Shown in pieces: positions 19,956 through 29,222 of a stretch of DNA of 64,000 nucleotides (the first letter of the stretch is position 1; every line of letters starts with the position of its first letter). Source of the stretch: JACCTU01 sp963700495 (GTDB lineage: Bacteria; Actinomycetota; Thermoleophilia; Gaiellales; Gaiellaceae); assembly GCA_963700495.1 (NCBI GenBank), contig CAVOXT010000001.1:806001-870000 (forward strand), given 5' to 3'. Below the pieces are notes generated by a model. The model saw only the letters and a program-made list of their open reading frames with translations. It searched no databases and was not told the origin of the DNA. The position numbers were made by a program, and so were the translations under genes.

Positions 19956-21224
19956 TTGGCTACGACACGCAGACACGACGTGAAGGATCTGTCGCTCGCC
20001 CAGGAGGGCGTGCGTCGCATCGAGTGGGCCGACCGGCAGATGCCGGTGCTGGCCGCGATCCGTGAGCGCTTCGAGCGCGAGCAGCCGCTGGCCGGCTACC
20101 GCGTCTCGGCGTGCCTCCATGTGACGACCGAGACCGCCAACCTGATGCGGACGCTGAAGACGGGCGGCGCGGACGTCGTGCTTTGCGCGTCGAATCCGCT
20201 CTCGACCCAGGACGACGCCGCGGCGGCGCTCGTCGACGAGTACGACATCGCGGTCTTCGCGATCAAGGGCGAGGACAACGACACCTACTACCGGCACATC
20301 GAGGCCGCGGTCGACCACAAGCCGCACCTGACGATGGACGACGGTGCCGACGTGATCGGCGTCCTGCATTCGGCGCGGCGCGAGCAGCTCGGCGACGTGA
20401 TCGCAGGCACCGAGGAGACGACGACCGGCGTGATCCGGCTCAAGGCGCTGGAGCGCGACGGCGCGCTCGGCTTTCCGGTGATCGCGGTCAACGACGCGAA
20501 CACGAAGCACATGTTCGACAACCGCTACGGCACGGGCCAGTCGACGATCGACGGGATCATCCGCGCCACGAACGTCCTGCTCGCGGGCAAGCGCTTCGTC
20601 GTCGCCGGCTACGGCTGGGTCGGCAAGGGCGTTTCGATGCGCGCGAAGGGGCTCGGCGCGCACGTGATCGTGACCGAGGTCGACCCGCTGGCGGCGCTCG
20701 AGGCGGCGATGGACGGGTTCGAGGTGCTGCCGATGGAGACCGCCGCGCGCGTGGGCGACATCTTCTGCACCGCCACCGGCGACAAGTCGGTCATCCGCCG
20801 CGAGCACATGGAGCAGATGAAGGACGGCGCGATCCTCGCGAACACGGGCCACTTCAACGTCGAGATCGACATCCCCGCGCTGCGGTCGCTCGCAGCAGAG
20901 ACGCGGGAGGCGCGGGCGTTCGTCGAGGAGTTCACGCTCCAGAACGGACGACGGATCTACCTCCTCGCGGACGGCCGCCTGATCAACCTGTCCGCGGCGG
21001 AGGGCCATCCGGCGATCGTGATGGACATGTCCTTCGCGAATCAGGCGCTCTCGGCCGAGTACGCGGTCGTGCACGCGGCCGAGCTCGAGCGGAAGGTCTA
21101 CCCGGTCCCGCCGGAGATCGACGCCGAGATCGCGCGGCTCAAGCTCGCGACGATGGGCGTCGTGATCGACCAGCTGACGGAGGAGCAGGAGCGCTACCTG
21201 GCCTCGTGGGACGAAGGGACGTAG
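19956..21224 (+). CDS. ahcY: Adenosylhomocysteinase
   Basis: A 422-residue enzyme that hydrolyses S-adenosylhomocysteine to adenosine and homocysteine, closing the methyl cycle with metH. TTG start with GGAAGAGGA upstream. Visible: SACLHVTTETANLMRTL, CASNPLSTQDD, the substrate and NAD region TTTGVIRL and AVNDANTKHMFDNRYGTGQS, the NAD Rossmann loop VVAGYGWVGKG, DIFCTATGD, NTGHFNVEID and the C-terminal LTEEQERYL. Length and motifs are complete. TACACT at 19919-19924 may be its -10 box. Confidence 0.96.
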   Translation: MATTRRHDVKDLSLAQEGVRRIEWADRQMPVLAAIRERFEREQPLAGYRVSACLHVTTETANLMRTLKTGGADVVLCASNPLSTQDDAAAALVDEYDIAVFAIKGEDNDTYYRHIEAAVDHKPHLTMDDGADVIGVLHSARREQLGDVIAGTEETTTGVIRLKALERDGALGFPVIAVNDANTKHMFDNRYGTGQSTIDGIIRATNVLLAGKRFVVAGYGWVGKGVSMRAKGLGAHVIVTEVDPLAALEAAMDGFEVLPMETAARVGDIFCTATGDKSVIRREHMEQMKDGAILANTGHFNVEIDIPALRSLAAETREARAFVEEFTLQNGRRIYLLADGRLINLSAAEGHPAIVMDMSFANQALSAEYAVVHAAELERKVYPVPPEIDAEIARLKLATMGVVIDQLTEEQERYLASWDEGT

Positions 21225-21231
21225 AGGCCCT

Positions 21232-21990
21232 CTGAAAGCCGTCGTCCTCGCAGCGGGCTACGCGACCCGGCTGTACCCGCTCACCGAGTCGGTCGCGAAG
21301 CCGCTCCTGCCGATCGGCGGCCGGCCGATGGTCGACTGGATCCTCGACCGGATCCGTGACGTGGACGAGGTGAACGAGGTCCACGTCGTGACGAATTCGA
21401 AGTTCGCGGGCGCCTTCTCCGAGTGGGCGCCCGCGGACGTCACGATCCACGACGACGGTACGAAGAGCGAGGACGACCGGCTCGGTGCGATCGGCGACCT
21501 CCGGTTCGTCGTCGAGCACGCCGCGATCGACGACGACCTGCTCGTCGTCGCAGGCGACAACCTGTTCGACTACAGCCTCGACGACTACGTCCGGTGGTGG
21601 CGCGGCAAGGGCGTCTCGAGCGCGGTTGCGCTGTACGAGCATCCGGACCGCGAGCTCGTGAAGCAGTACGGGGTCGTCGCGATCGACGAGAACGAACGTG
21701 TCGTGTCGTTCGTCGAGAAGCCCGCGGAGCCCGCCTCGAACCTCGCGGCGACGGCCTGTTACCTCTACCACCGCGACCACGTGAAGCTCGTCGACACGTA
21801 CCTCGAGGAGGGCAACTCACACGACCAGCCCGGGCGCCTCGTCGAGTGGCTCTACCGGCGCGCACCGGTCTACGGCTACCGCTTCACCGGCGACTGGCTC
21901 GACATCGGTGACCGTGACCAGCTGCTCGAGGCGGACAACCAGGCGCGCGAACGCGCCGGCCTTGCGGCGCGGGCGACCTACTCCCTCTAG
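21232..21990 (+). CDS. Sugar nucleotidyltransferase (NTP transferase)
   Basis: 252 residues from CTG 21232. The family N-terminus KAVVLAAGYATRLYPLTES, then AKPLLPIGGRP, is only complete with this start; the first ATG (21328) lies after the nucleotide-binding loop. Further motifs: VVAGDNLFDYSL with the metal aspartate, SFVEKPAEPASN, TACYLYHRD and DWLDIGDRDQLLEAD. The closest type is glucose-1-phosphate thymidylyltransferase-like. It starts eight bases after ahcY and is probably cotranscribed with it. It is a different subfamily from the transferase at 18460. Confidence 0.82.
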   Translation: MKAVVLAAGYATRLYPLTESVAKPLLPIGGRPMVDWILDRIRDVDEVNEVHVVTNSKFAGAFSEWAPADVTIHDDGTKSEDDRLGAIGDLRFVVEHAAIDDDLLVVAGDNLFDYSLDDYVRWWRGKGVSSAVALYEHPDRELVKQYGVVAIDENERVVSFVEKPAEPASNLAATACYLYHRDHVKLVDTYLEEGNSHDQPGRLVEWLYRRAPVYGYRFTGDWLDIGDRDQLLEADNQARERAGLAARATYSL

Positions 21991-22016
21991 CGCAACTGGA
22001 ATAGCATCGTTGCCGG

Positions 22017-22720
22017 ATGCTCGCGCGGAGGCGGGAGCTTTGGACGGCGGCCGCACCGGGGGTCGTGACCTTCGGCGACAGACGATCAGGACGCCACGCC
22101 GACCGTCGCGTGCGCGCCTCCTTCCGGCAGCACGTTCCACCTTGGTCTGACGACGGTCGTCTGCACGGCGTCGGACTCGTCCGGGAACAGCAGCTCGAAG
22201 AGCTTCACGATCCACGTCGTCGACACGACGCCGCCGCAGCTCACGGTTCCGATCTCCGATCGTCGTGAACGCGACCAGTCCGGCGGGAGCGACCGTCTCC
22301 TTCTCCGCGACCGCGACTGATCTCGTGGATGCGAGCCCCGCCGTCGTCTGCACGCCGGCGTCGGGAAGCGTCGTCGCGGCAGGCACCACGACGGTGTCGT
22401 GCACTGCGACGGACGACGCGGGCAACAGCACGAGCGGCACCTTCACCGTCAAGGTTCGCGGTGCGGTCGAGCAGATCATGAATCTAATCGACAAGACGCT
22501 TGCGTTCGCCGATGCGCCTGCGCTCGACGACGCGCTCCGCGCCAAGCTGCAGGTTGTCGTCACCGCGTTGCTGGCCAAGCGGCCCGCGGCGGCGTGCATC
22601 GGACTCGACCTCTACATCGCCGCGGTGCACGTCGCGCCGACGAAGTTCCTCAACCCGGCAGAGAAGGCCGAGCTCATCGCTGACGCGAGGCGGATCAAGA
22701 ACGTCATCGGCTGTAGCTGA
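22017..22720 (+). pseudogene. Remnant of a secreted HYR-repeat protein
   Basis: Three reading frames carry consecutive pieces of two HYR (hyalin repeat) immunoglobulin-like units. PGVVTFG is in the first frame; DATPTVACAPPSGSTF through DTTPPQLTVP is in the second; VVNATSPAGATVSF through GTFTVKV is in the third (22265 onward), which then continues about 75 residues to a cysteine-containing end. Each break is a +1 change, near 22075 and 22258. There is no signal peptide and the first repeat is truncated, so this looks like the 3' part of a decayed surface-protein gene even if the two breaks are sequence errors. Confidence 0.65.
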
Positions 22721-22723
22721 CGG

Positions 22724-23113
22724 CTAGGCCCAGAACTCGTCGAAGGCGATCGGGTCGCTCGGATACGCGTCGACGGAGACGACCACGCCGTCCCGCACGG
22801 TGAACAGGAGAAGCTGTTCGATGTCGAGGTCGGCGCCGTTTCGGCTGCCTCGGGCCCGGTAGAGCACCACTGCGCGCCGCCCGCTCTCGAGGACGTCGAT
22901 GAGCTCGGAGCTGTACGTCCCGCCGCTCAGGCGCGGCAGTGAGCCGAGGAACCGAATGATCTCGCGCGGTCCGCGGCGCTCGCCGGCGAGGCGGCTCCGC
23001 CCCGCGATCCGCCAGACCGCGTCCTCGGCGAACAGACTGCGCAGCGCAAACCCGTCGCGCTGCTCGAACGCGGCAAAGATCCGCCGCGCAAGCGCCCCGG
23101 CCGACTCGTCCAC
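22724..23113 (-). CDS. SnoaL-like / NTF2-fold protein
   Basis: A 129-residue protein, GTG start at 23113. ALARRIFAAFEQRDGFALRSLFAEDAVWRIAG is the standard N-terminal helix-strand pattern of SnoaL-like ketosteroid isomerase-fold proteins, and the C-terminus (QLLLFTVRDGVVVSVDAYPSD) completes the cone. Members include small isomerases and many proteins of unknown role. It is divergent from the MoxR cluster that begins 65 bases away and has no obvious partner. Confidence 0.72.
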   Translation of the reverse strand: MDESAGALARRIFAAFEQRDGFALRSLFAEDAVWRIAGRSRLAGERRGPREIIRFLGSLPRLSGGTYSSELIDVLESGRRAVVLYRARGSRNGADLDIEQLLLFTVRDGVVVSVDAYPSDPIAFDEFWA

Positions 23114-23178
23114 GTCGCGAGCCTAACGGCGGCGCGGGCTAAACCGCTTTCGCTCCCAGGCGGTACGCTCCTGACAAG

Positions 23179-24191
23179 GTGGCGCTCCACGACGAGACCG
23201 TGAGGAAGCACGTCGAACCGAGTCCCGCCTTCGTCGAGGCGGCCGAGCTGGTCGAGCGGCTGCTCGCCAACATCGAGCTGGTCGTGCGCGGGAAGCGCGA
23301 CGAGATCGGACTCGTGCTCTGTGCGCTCGTCTGCCGGGGGCACGTGCTCCTCGAGGACGTGCCCGGCACGGCCAAGACCGTTCTGGCCCGGGCGGTCGCG
23401 CAGTCGATCGAGGGGGCGCGCGCGTCGCGGATCCAGTGCACGCCCGACCTCCAGCCGACCGACCTGACCGGCCTCTCGGTCTACAACCAGAAGGAGCGGG
23501 AGTTCGAGTTCCAGCAGGGACCCGTGTTCGCGAACATCGTCCTCGTGGACGAGATCAACCGGGCGATGCCGCGAACGCAGTCGGCGCTGCTCGAGGCGAT
23601 GGCCGAGGGGCAGATCACCGCCGACGGGGAGTCGCGGCCGCTGCCGGACCCGTTCCTGATCCTCGCGACGCAGAACCCACTCGAGTTCGAGGGGACGTTC
23701 CCGCTGCCCGAGGCGCAGCTCGACCGCTTCTTCCTCCAGGCGACGCTCGGCTATCCGAGCCTCGACGACGAGCTGCGAATCGTGCAGGCGCAGCGGCACG
23801 GGCATCCGCTCAGCACGCTTCGGCGCCGTGATCGACGGCGACGCGCTGCGGCAGAATCCAGGCTGCGGTCGAGGACGTCTACATCGACCCGATCATCCAG
23901 CAGTGGCTGATCGAGCTCGTCCGCGCGACTCGCACGCTCGAGTTCGTGAACGTCGGGGCGTCCGTGCGCGGGTCGCTTGCGCTCGAGCGGGCCTCGCGGG
24001 CGTGGGCACTGATGCACGGACGGCCGTTCGTCGAGCCGGACGACGTCGAGGCGCTGTTCGAGCCGGTGCTCGCGCACCGTGTGCTGCTGAACCCGTACCG
24101 GCTCGAGTCCGCGAACGGCGACGGGCCGGTCCACGCCGACCTCGCCGCGCGCTGCCTCGAGCTCGCGCCGCGGCCGGGCATCGAGCGCTAG
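23179..24191 (+). CDS. MoxR-type AAA+ ATPase, reading frame interrupted twice
   Basis: The first 216 residues are a clear MoxR ATPase: RGHVLLEDVPGTAKTVLARA (Walker A), FANIVLVDEINRA (Walker B), MAEGQIT, ILATQNPLEFEGTFPLPEAQLDRF. The frame then changes by +1 near 23824 and again near 23855. The lid domain continues as AVIDGDALRQ, IQAAVEDVYIDP, then SVRGSLALERASRAWALM and ends at 24191. Repaired length is about 336 residues, the family norm. MoxR proteins are chaperone-like ATPases working with the VWA proteins encoded downstream. Two extra bases in one otherwise perfect gene suggest sequence error more than decay. Confidence 0.82.
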
Positions 24192-24197
24192 CCCGCC

Positions 24198-25122
24198 GTG
24201 CGCGGTTCGGGCGCGATCTTCCCGCTGCTCTCCCGCCGGCGCGGCGCCGGCCTCGCGGGCGGGACGCGCAGAAGCGCGCACCGCGGCGGCGGCTACGAGA
24301 TCGTCAGCTCACGCCCGTACCGGCGCAGCGACAGCAGGCGCACGATCGACTGGAAGGCGTCCGCGCGGCTGTCGAGCGCGCGCCACGCGGACGAGTTCGT
24401 CGTCCGCGAACACTTCGCCGAGGACCGGCCGCACGTCGTGCTCGTCGTCGACCGGCGGCCTGAGATGAGCCTCTACCCGCGCGAGCTGCCGTGGCTGCAC
24501 AAGCCGGCCGCGGTCGCCGCGGCGGGGCGGATGATCGTGGACAGCGCGCTCGCGGCCTCCGGTCTCCCGGGCTACCTCGACGTCGCCGACCCGCGCGCTC
24601 CGCGGTGGCTGCGACCGCAGTGGGAGCAGAACGCGGCGCGCATCCGCGACCGCGAGCTCGCCGCCTCGACGTACACCGCGCCCGCCGACAACCTCACGCG
24701 CGCGTTCCGGTTCCTCGCGCGCGCGCGCCGCGACGTGCCTGCCGGCTCGTTCGTGTTCGTGCTCTCGGACTTCCTGGTGCCGCCGGCTCCCGACGTCTGG
24801 CGCGCCGCGGGCTCGCTCGGCTGGGACGTCGTGCCCGTGATCGTGCAGGACCCGCGCTGGGAGCAGTCGTTCCCCGATGTCTCCGGGTTCGCGCTCCCGC
24901 TCGCCGCTCCCGGCCGGCGTGAGCTGCAGCTCGTCCGCCTGAGCCGGCGCGAGGCGGCGGCGCGCCGCGGACGCAAACGAGCGTCGTCTGGCGGGGCTGC
25001 TCGACACGTTCGGCCGGCTCGAGCTCGACCCGGTGCTGCTCTCGACCGACGACCAGGTCGAGATCCTGGGCTCGTTCCTGCGCTGGCACGAGCGGCGCGA
25101 CGTGCGGGTGCGGCAGCGATGA
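24198..25122 (+). CDS. DUF58 protein of MoxR/VWA cluster, reading frame interrupted
   Basis: GTG start seven bases after moxR. The DUF58 signature is clear: YEIVSSRPYRRSDSRRTIDW, then KASARL, FVVREHFAEDRPHVVLVVD, and a VWA-like remainder (AGSFVFVLSDFLVPP). A +1 change at about 24966-24976 moves the frame. The C-terminus then reads ERRLAGLLDTFGRLELDPV and SFLRWHERRDVRVRQR and stops at 25122, overlapping the next ATG. Repaired length about 307 residues. In these clusters DUF58 proteins are membrane-associated partners of the ATPase. Without the shift the frame would run into the following gene. Confidence 0.78.
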
Positions 25123-25970
25123 GGCTCCGCGTCGCCGCGCTTGCGGCGCTGCTCCTGCTCGCCGTGGCGTTCGCGGCCGCGCTGCTCCGCCGGCCGGCGG
25201 AGGCGCCGGTTCGCATGGGCAAGCGCCCGGTCACGGTGCTGCGGACGCTCTCGCCGCGCGACCCGCAGTTCGGCGACACGGTCGTCGCGACGGTCGAGGT
25301 CACGGTCGACCCGCGCCGCGTCGACCCGGACACGGTGCGTGTGCTGCGCCGCTATGCGCCGTACCGCGTTGTCGCCAGCACGCGTACGGTCGACAGCTCG
25401 CGGGGCGTCTCGATCACACGCATCGAGGACCGGCTGCGCTGCCTCGATCTCGCCTGCGTCCCGCCGGGCGACAACCGGGCTTTCCGCTTTCCCGCCGTTC
25501 GCGTGTCGTATCCCGGCGCGACGACCGCCGTCGCGTGGCCCGCCCTGCACGTGCACTCGCGCGTCGCCGCGGACGACCTGCTGCACCCGGCGGTCCGTGT
25601 CGGACGGCCCGAGCCGGAGCCGGACTACCGGCTGCCGCCGCGGCCGACCGGCTACGCGCTGCTCGCGGCCGCGCTCGCGCTCGCGCTCGCGGGCGTGACG
25701 CTGCTGCTGCGCGTCGGGCTGCGGCGCCTCGAGGCCCGCCGCCCGGCGGGGTCCCCGCTCGAGCGGATCCTCGGCGAGCTGGCAGCCGCCTCCTCGAACG
25801 GCGACTCCGGCCGGCGCCGTCGCGCGCTCGAGGAGCTCGCCCGGGAGCTCCGCCCGCTCGACGAGCCGCTGAGCCGGGAGAGCCGGGTGCTGGCGTGGGC
25901 CGAGCCCGAGCCGCAGCGGGACGAGATCGTGGAGCTGGCGAGCCGCGTTCGTGCGGTGGTGAGCGCGTGA
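25119..25970 (+). CDS. Membrane protein of MoxR/VWA cluster, copy 2
   Basis: A 283-residue protein, ATG overlapping the DUF58 stop (ATGA). N-terminal signal or anchor helix (residues 5-24), an extracytoplasmic beta-rich domain (TVEVTVDPRRVDPDTVRV, two cysteines in RCLDLACVPPG), a second helix at about 184-205, and a helical cytosolic tail rich in Arg/Glu. The fragment at 3-578 is the paralog: the same helix, the same tail with LAW near the end and the same position before a VWA gene. Function unknown; likely an assembly partner similar to BatD. Confidence 0.65.
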   Translation: MRLRVAALAALLLLAVAFAAALLRRPAEAPVRMGKRPVTVLRTLSPRDPQFGDTVVATVEVTVDPRRVDPDTVRVLRRYAPYRVVASTRTVDSSRGVSITRIEDRLRCLDLACVPPGDNRAFRFPAVRVSYPGATTAVAWPALHVHSRVAADDLLHPAVRVGRPEPEPDYRLPPRPTGYALLAAALALALAGVTLLLRVGLRRLEARRPAGSPLERILGELAAASSNGDSGRRRRALEELARELRPLDEPLSRESRVLAWAEPEPQRDEIVELASRVRAVVSA

Positions 25971-26842
25971 CCGTGCTCGCGTGGATCGCGGCCGCCGCCT
26001 GCGTCCTCGGGGCCGTCGCCGTGCTCGGGCTGCGCCGCCGGCGCGCGGTGGTACTGCAGCTCGCCGATACCGGCGCGTTCGCCGAAGCGAGGCGGCGCAC
26101 GACGCTGTTGTGGGCAGCCGCCGCCGGCGTGCTCGTCGCCGGCCTCCTCGTCTTCGCCGTGCAGGCTCAGGCGCAGGCGCCGGACAAGCCGATCCTCCGG
26201 CCGGGCTCCGACGCGGTGCTCGTGATCGATCTCTCCGGCAGCACCCGCACCGCCTCGAAGCCGATCGCCCGCATCCTGCGCGGCCTGACCCTCGACCCGC
26301 GGCGCCATCTCGGCCTGGTCCTCTTCTCGGACACGGCCTACGAGGCGCTGCCGCCTGCCACGCCGGTCGACGGGCTGCGGGATTGGCTCGACCTCTTCGA
26401 GCACGACGTCCCGCGGGACTATCCATGGATGCCGTCGTTCAGCAGCGGCACCGTGATCTCGAGCGGGCTCGTGCTCGCGCGGCGGATCCTCCGGCGCGAC
26501 GGCGTGCGCGATCCGCACGTCGTGCTCGTCACCGACCTGATCGACGCAGCGCCCGACCTGCAGAAGCTCGAGACGGTCGTCGCGCAGTATCAGCGGGAGC
26601 GGATCGACCTGAAGGTGATCGCGGTCCAGCGTGAGCGCGGCAGCACGTTCGGTGCGGTGCGCGAGTTTCCGAACGCGACCTTCGTCGAGTCGGCCGCGAG
26701 CCTGACCATCCACCCTGACCAGGCGGTCGGCTCGGACGGCGACACGCTCGCGTTCCTCCTTGCGGCGCTCGTCGTCGTCCTCGGACTCGTCGCCGCGGCG
26801 TACGAGCTCGCCTTTCATCCGCTCACGTGGAGGACGGGGTGA
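25967..26842 (+). CDS. VWA-domain membrane protein (BatA-like), cluster copy 2
   Basis: A 291-residue protein from GTG 25967 (GTGA overlap). Two N-terminal helices (about 2-21 and 45-63), then a VWA domain with an intact metal motif: VIDLSGST, a threonine in SSGTVISSGL and LVTDLIDA. A final helix lies near residues 263-283. SDTAYEALPPATPVDGLRDW aligns with SDVPYELLPPGTPGNELRP in the copy-1 protein at 562-1398. The VWA domain probably faces outward and binds a partner through its metal site. Confidence 0.78.
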   Translation: MTVLAWIAAAACVLGAVAVLGLRRRRAVVLQLADTGAFAEARRRTTLLWAAAAGVLVAGLLVFAVQAQAQAPDKPILRPGSDAVLVIDLSGSTRTASKPIARILRGLTLDPRRHLGLVLFSDTAYEALPPATPVDGLRDWLDLFEHDVPRDYPWMPSFSSGTVISSGLVLARRILRRDGVRDPHVVLVTDLIDAAPDLQKLETVVAQYQRERIDLKVIAVQRERGSTFGAVREFPNATFVESAASLTIHPDQAVGSDGDTLAFLLAALVVVLGLVAAAYELAFHPLTWRTG

Positions 26843-27468
26843 GGCGGGAGCTGCTCCTCGCGGCGATCGGCGTGGCGGCGCTCGCGCTCTCGATCCCGCT
26901 TGCGCTGCTCGGCCGCGCCGTCCTCGCGACGCCCGGCTCGACGTCACCGAGCGGAGTGCCCGAGCGCGCGGCCGCCGAGCTGCTCGCGGCCGAGCGCGCC
27001 CAGCGCTTCTCGACCGTCGTGGACGCGTACCGCGAGGCGGTCGCCGTGCCGGCGCTCGCGATCAGAGCGAGCAACCCGATCCAGCTCGCGCACATGATCC
27101 CGACGCTTCCCTCCGCGAAGGAGCGCTCCCAGGCGCACGTGATGGTCGGCGCGATCTTCGCGCTGCCGGCCGGGGACGGGCGGATCAGCTTCGATCTGCT
27201 CCGACGGGCCGGGGCGATGCGCTTCTTCGAGCAGGCGACGGCGGAGTTTCACGCCGGGGCGCGCGCGGACGACGGGAACGAGGCGGCGAAGTACGACCTC
27301 GAGCTCGTGCTGAAGCAGCTCCTGCTCTGGCAGCGGCAGCAGCAGTCGAGCAGCGACGGCGACGCGAAGAACGGCAAGCAGCGGACGCGGAGGAACCGCC
27401 AGAACCCGCGCTCGATCGACGTCGAGCTGCAGCACGCCGGGATCTACTCGACCGGAACGGGCTACTGA
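26839..27468 (+). CDS. Membrane-anchored TPR-like protein, VWA cluster copy 2
   Basis: A 209-residue protein. GTG 26839 overlaps the previous stop and matches the start context of the copy-1 paralog at 1395; an in-frame GTG at 26827 is possible. One N-terminal helix, then a helical body ending in a TPR-like unit (FFEQATAEFHAGARADDGNE, AAKYDLELVLKQLL), then a basic Gln/Arg-rich linker and a conserved GTGY end. No catalytic residues seen. Probably a scaffold between the two VWA proteins. Confidence 0.62.
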   Translation: MRRELLLAAIGVAALALSIPLALLGRAVLATPGSTSPSGVPERAAAELLAAERAQRFSTVVDAYREAVAVPALAIRASNPIQLAHMIPTLPSAKERSQAHVMVGAIFALPAGDGRISFDLLRRAGAMRFFEQATAEFHAGARADDGNEAAKYDLELVLKQLLLWQRQQQSSSDGDAKNGKQRTRRNRQNPRSIDVELQHAGIYSTGTGY

Positions 27469-28469
27469 TGTCGATCGTGTTCGCCACGCCCCTCGCGCTG
27501 CTCGCCGGCCTCGTCGGGCTCGTCCCCGTCTCCGTCGCGATCGTGCGAGCCCGGGCGAGCCGCAAGCTCAGTCGCGAGCTCGGGCTTCCCGAATCGCCGC
27601 TCCGCGCGCACGCCGTGCGGCCCCTGGCGCTCGCCTGCGCGTTCGTGCTGCTCGGTCTCGCCGCCGCGCAGCCGTCGATCCGCCGTCAGGACGAGCAGCG
27701 TGCGCGCACCGACGCGGCAGTCTTCGTCGTGCTCGACGGGTCGCGCTCGATGCTCGCGGCGACGAGCCCGACCGAGCAGCCGCGCTTCCGGCGCGCCGCC
27801 GCGTTCGCGGAGCGGCTGCACACCGAGTTGCCCGAGGTGCCGATGGGGGTCGCCTCGCTGACGAACCGCGTCCTCCCGTATCTCTTCCCGACCGTCGACG
27901 ACCTCGCCTACGACACCGTGCTCGAGCAGGCCTACGGCGTGCAGCGGCCTCGGCCCGCGATCGACGTCGAGCGGTGGGTGACGAGCTTCGACCCGCTGCG
28001 AGAGGTCGCCGCGCGGCGCTTCTTCTCGCGGGCGGCCCGGGAGCGCGTGCTCATCGTGCTCTCGGATGCCGAGACGCGGCCGTTCGAGTCGGAGCGCGTG
28101 CTGCGCGCCCTCCGGCGCGCGCGGACGACGCCGATCGTCGTGCGCTTCTGGGATCCGCGCGAGCGCATCTACCGCGCCGACGGCACGGCCGAGAGCTACC
28201 GCGCGACGCTGCCGCATCGGCTTGCCGACCTGCGCGAAGGGGGCTGGCACGCGTACGAGGAGACGGAGTTCGCCGCCGTCGTCGAGCTCGTGCGGCAGAC
28301 GCTCGGTTCCGGGACGGTTGCGACTGTCGGCTTCCGGCGGCGGGACACGCCCATCGCGCCCATGCTCGCGCTGGCCGCGCTCGCGCCCCTCCTGCTCGTC
28401 GTCGTCCCTGCCGGCCGGCTGCCGTCCGTCCGTGTCGACCCCTGGAGGACAGCCGAGCCGACTTCGTGA
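27468..28469 (+). CDS. VWA-domain membrane protein (BatB-like), cluster copy 2
   Basis: A 333-residue protein; ATG 27468 overlaps the preceding TGA (TGATG). Two helices at about 7-25 and 49-67, VWA domain with VVLDGSRSM, VASLTNRVLPYLFP and VLSDAETRP, and a last helix at about 298-315. It is the paralog of 2018-2983, with the same order of motifs. It closes the second MoxR/VWA operon. Confidence 0.78.
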   Translation: MSIVFATPLALLAGLVGLVPVSVAIVRARASRKLSRELGLPESPLRAHAVRPLALACAFVLLGLAAAQPSIRRQDEQRARTDAAVFVVLDGSRSMLAATSPTEQPRFRRAAAFAERLHTELPEVPMGVASLTNRVLPYLFPTVDDLAYDTVLEQAYGVQRPRPAIDVERWVTSFDPLREVAARRFFSRAARERVLIVLSDAETRPFESERVLRALRRARTTPIVVRFWDPRERIYRADGTAESYRATLPHRLADLREGGWHAYEETEFAAVVELVRQTLGSGTVATVGFRRRDTPIAPMLALAALAPLLLVVVPAGRLPSVRVDPWRTAEPTS

Positions 28470-28520
28470 CGATGGTTCCACAGCGGCGGGGCGAGCGCCG
28501 CGGAGCCGTACCGTCGAAGC

Positions 28521-29199
28521 GTGCTCATCGACCTGCTGCTGCCGCAGCGGTGCGTCGTCTGCCGCCGGGGGCGTGCCCAGCTGTGCGCGGCCTGCGCCGC
28601 GCGGCTCTCCCGCCTGCGGGGTCCGCGCTGTGAGCAATGTGGCGCGCCGACCGTGTGGCCGGTCCGGCGCTGTCTCGAGTGCGCCAATCGCCGGCTTGCG
28701 TTCGCCCGGGCGCGCTCGGCGGTCGTGTACGACGACGCTGCCCGCGCCCTCGTCGGCGCGTGGAAGGAGCGTGGCCTTCGCCGTCTCGCCGCCGTGGCTG
28801 CTGCCGTCGTCGTCGACGCGCTCGAGCGCCCGGAGTTCCCGCTCGTCCCCGTTGCTCCGGACCCCGAGCGCCGCCGTAGACGCGGCCATGACCCACCCCT
28901 GGCGCTTGCGCGCCAGCTCGGCATCCTCTGGGAGCTCCCGGTGCTCCCGCTCCTGTCCCGCACCGGCACGAGCAGGCGGCAGCGTGCGCTCACCCTCGAA
29001 GGGCGGCGGGTGAACGTCCGCGGCGCGTTCTCGGCGGCCCGCTCGCCTGCAGCAGTGGTGCTGCGTGGACGACGTCTACACGAGCGGCGCGACGGCAAAC
29101 GCGGCGGCGAGCGCGCTGCGGCGGGCGGGCTCGCGCCGGGTCGAGGTCGTGACGTTCGCCCGCGCCGTACGCGGGTATACAGTGGAGTTCCAGGCTTGA
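28521..29199 (+). CDS. comF: ComF-type phosphoribosyltransferase, reading frame interrupted
   Basis: GTG start. The N-terminus is a cysteine zinc ribbon (QRCVVCRRG, LCAACAARLS, CEQCGAPT, CLECANRRL), followed by VVYDDAARALVGAWKERG and the phosphoribosyltransferase fold. Near 29061-29065 one extra base shifts the frame. The repaired sequence continues with the PRPP loop VDDVYTSGATANAAASAL and ends TVEFQA at 29199. Length about 225 residues, as in ComF/GntX proteins, which are linked to DNA uptake or to unknown nucleotide chemistry. In the unshifted frame it would run into hpf. Confidence 0.82.
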
Positions 29200-29222
29200 T
29201 ATCCGCCCGCAAGGAGAACGCG

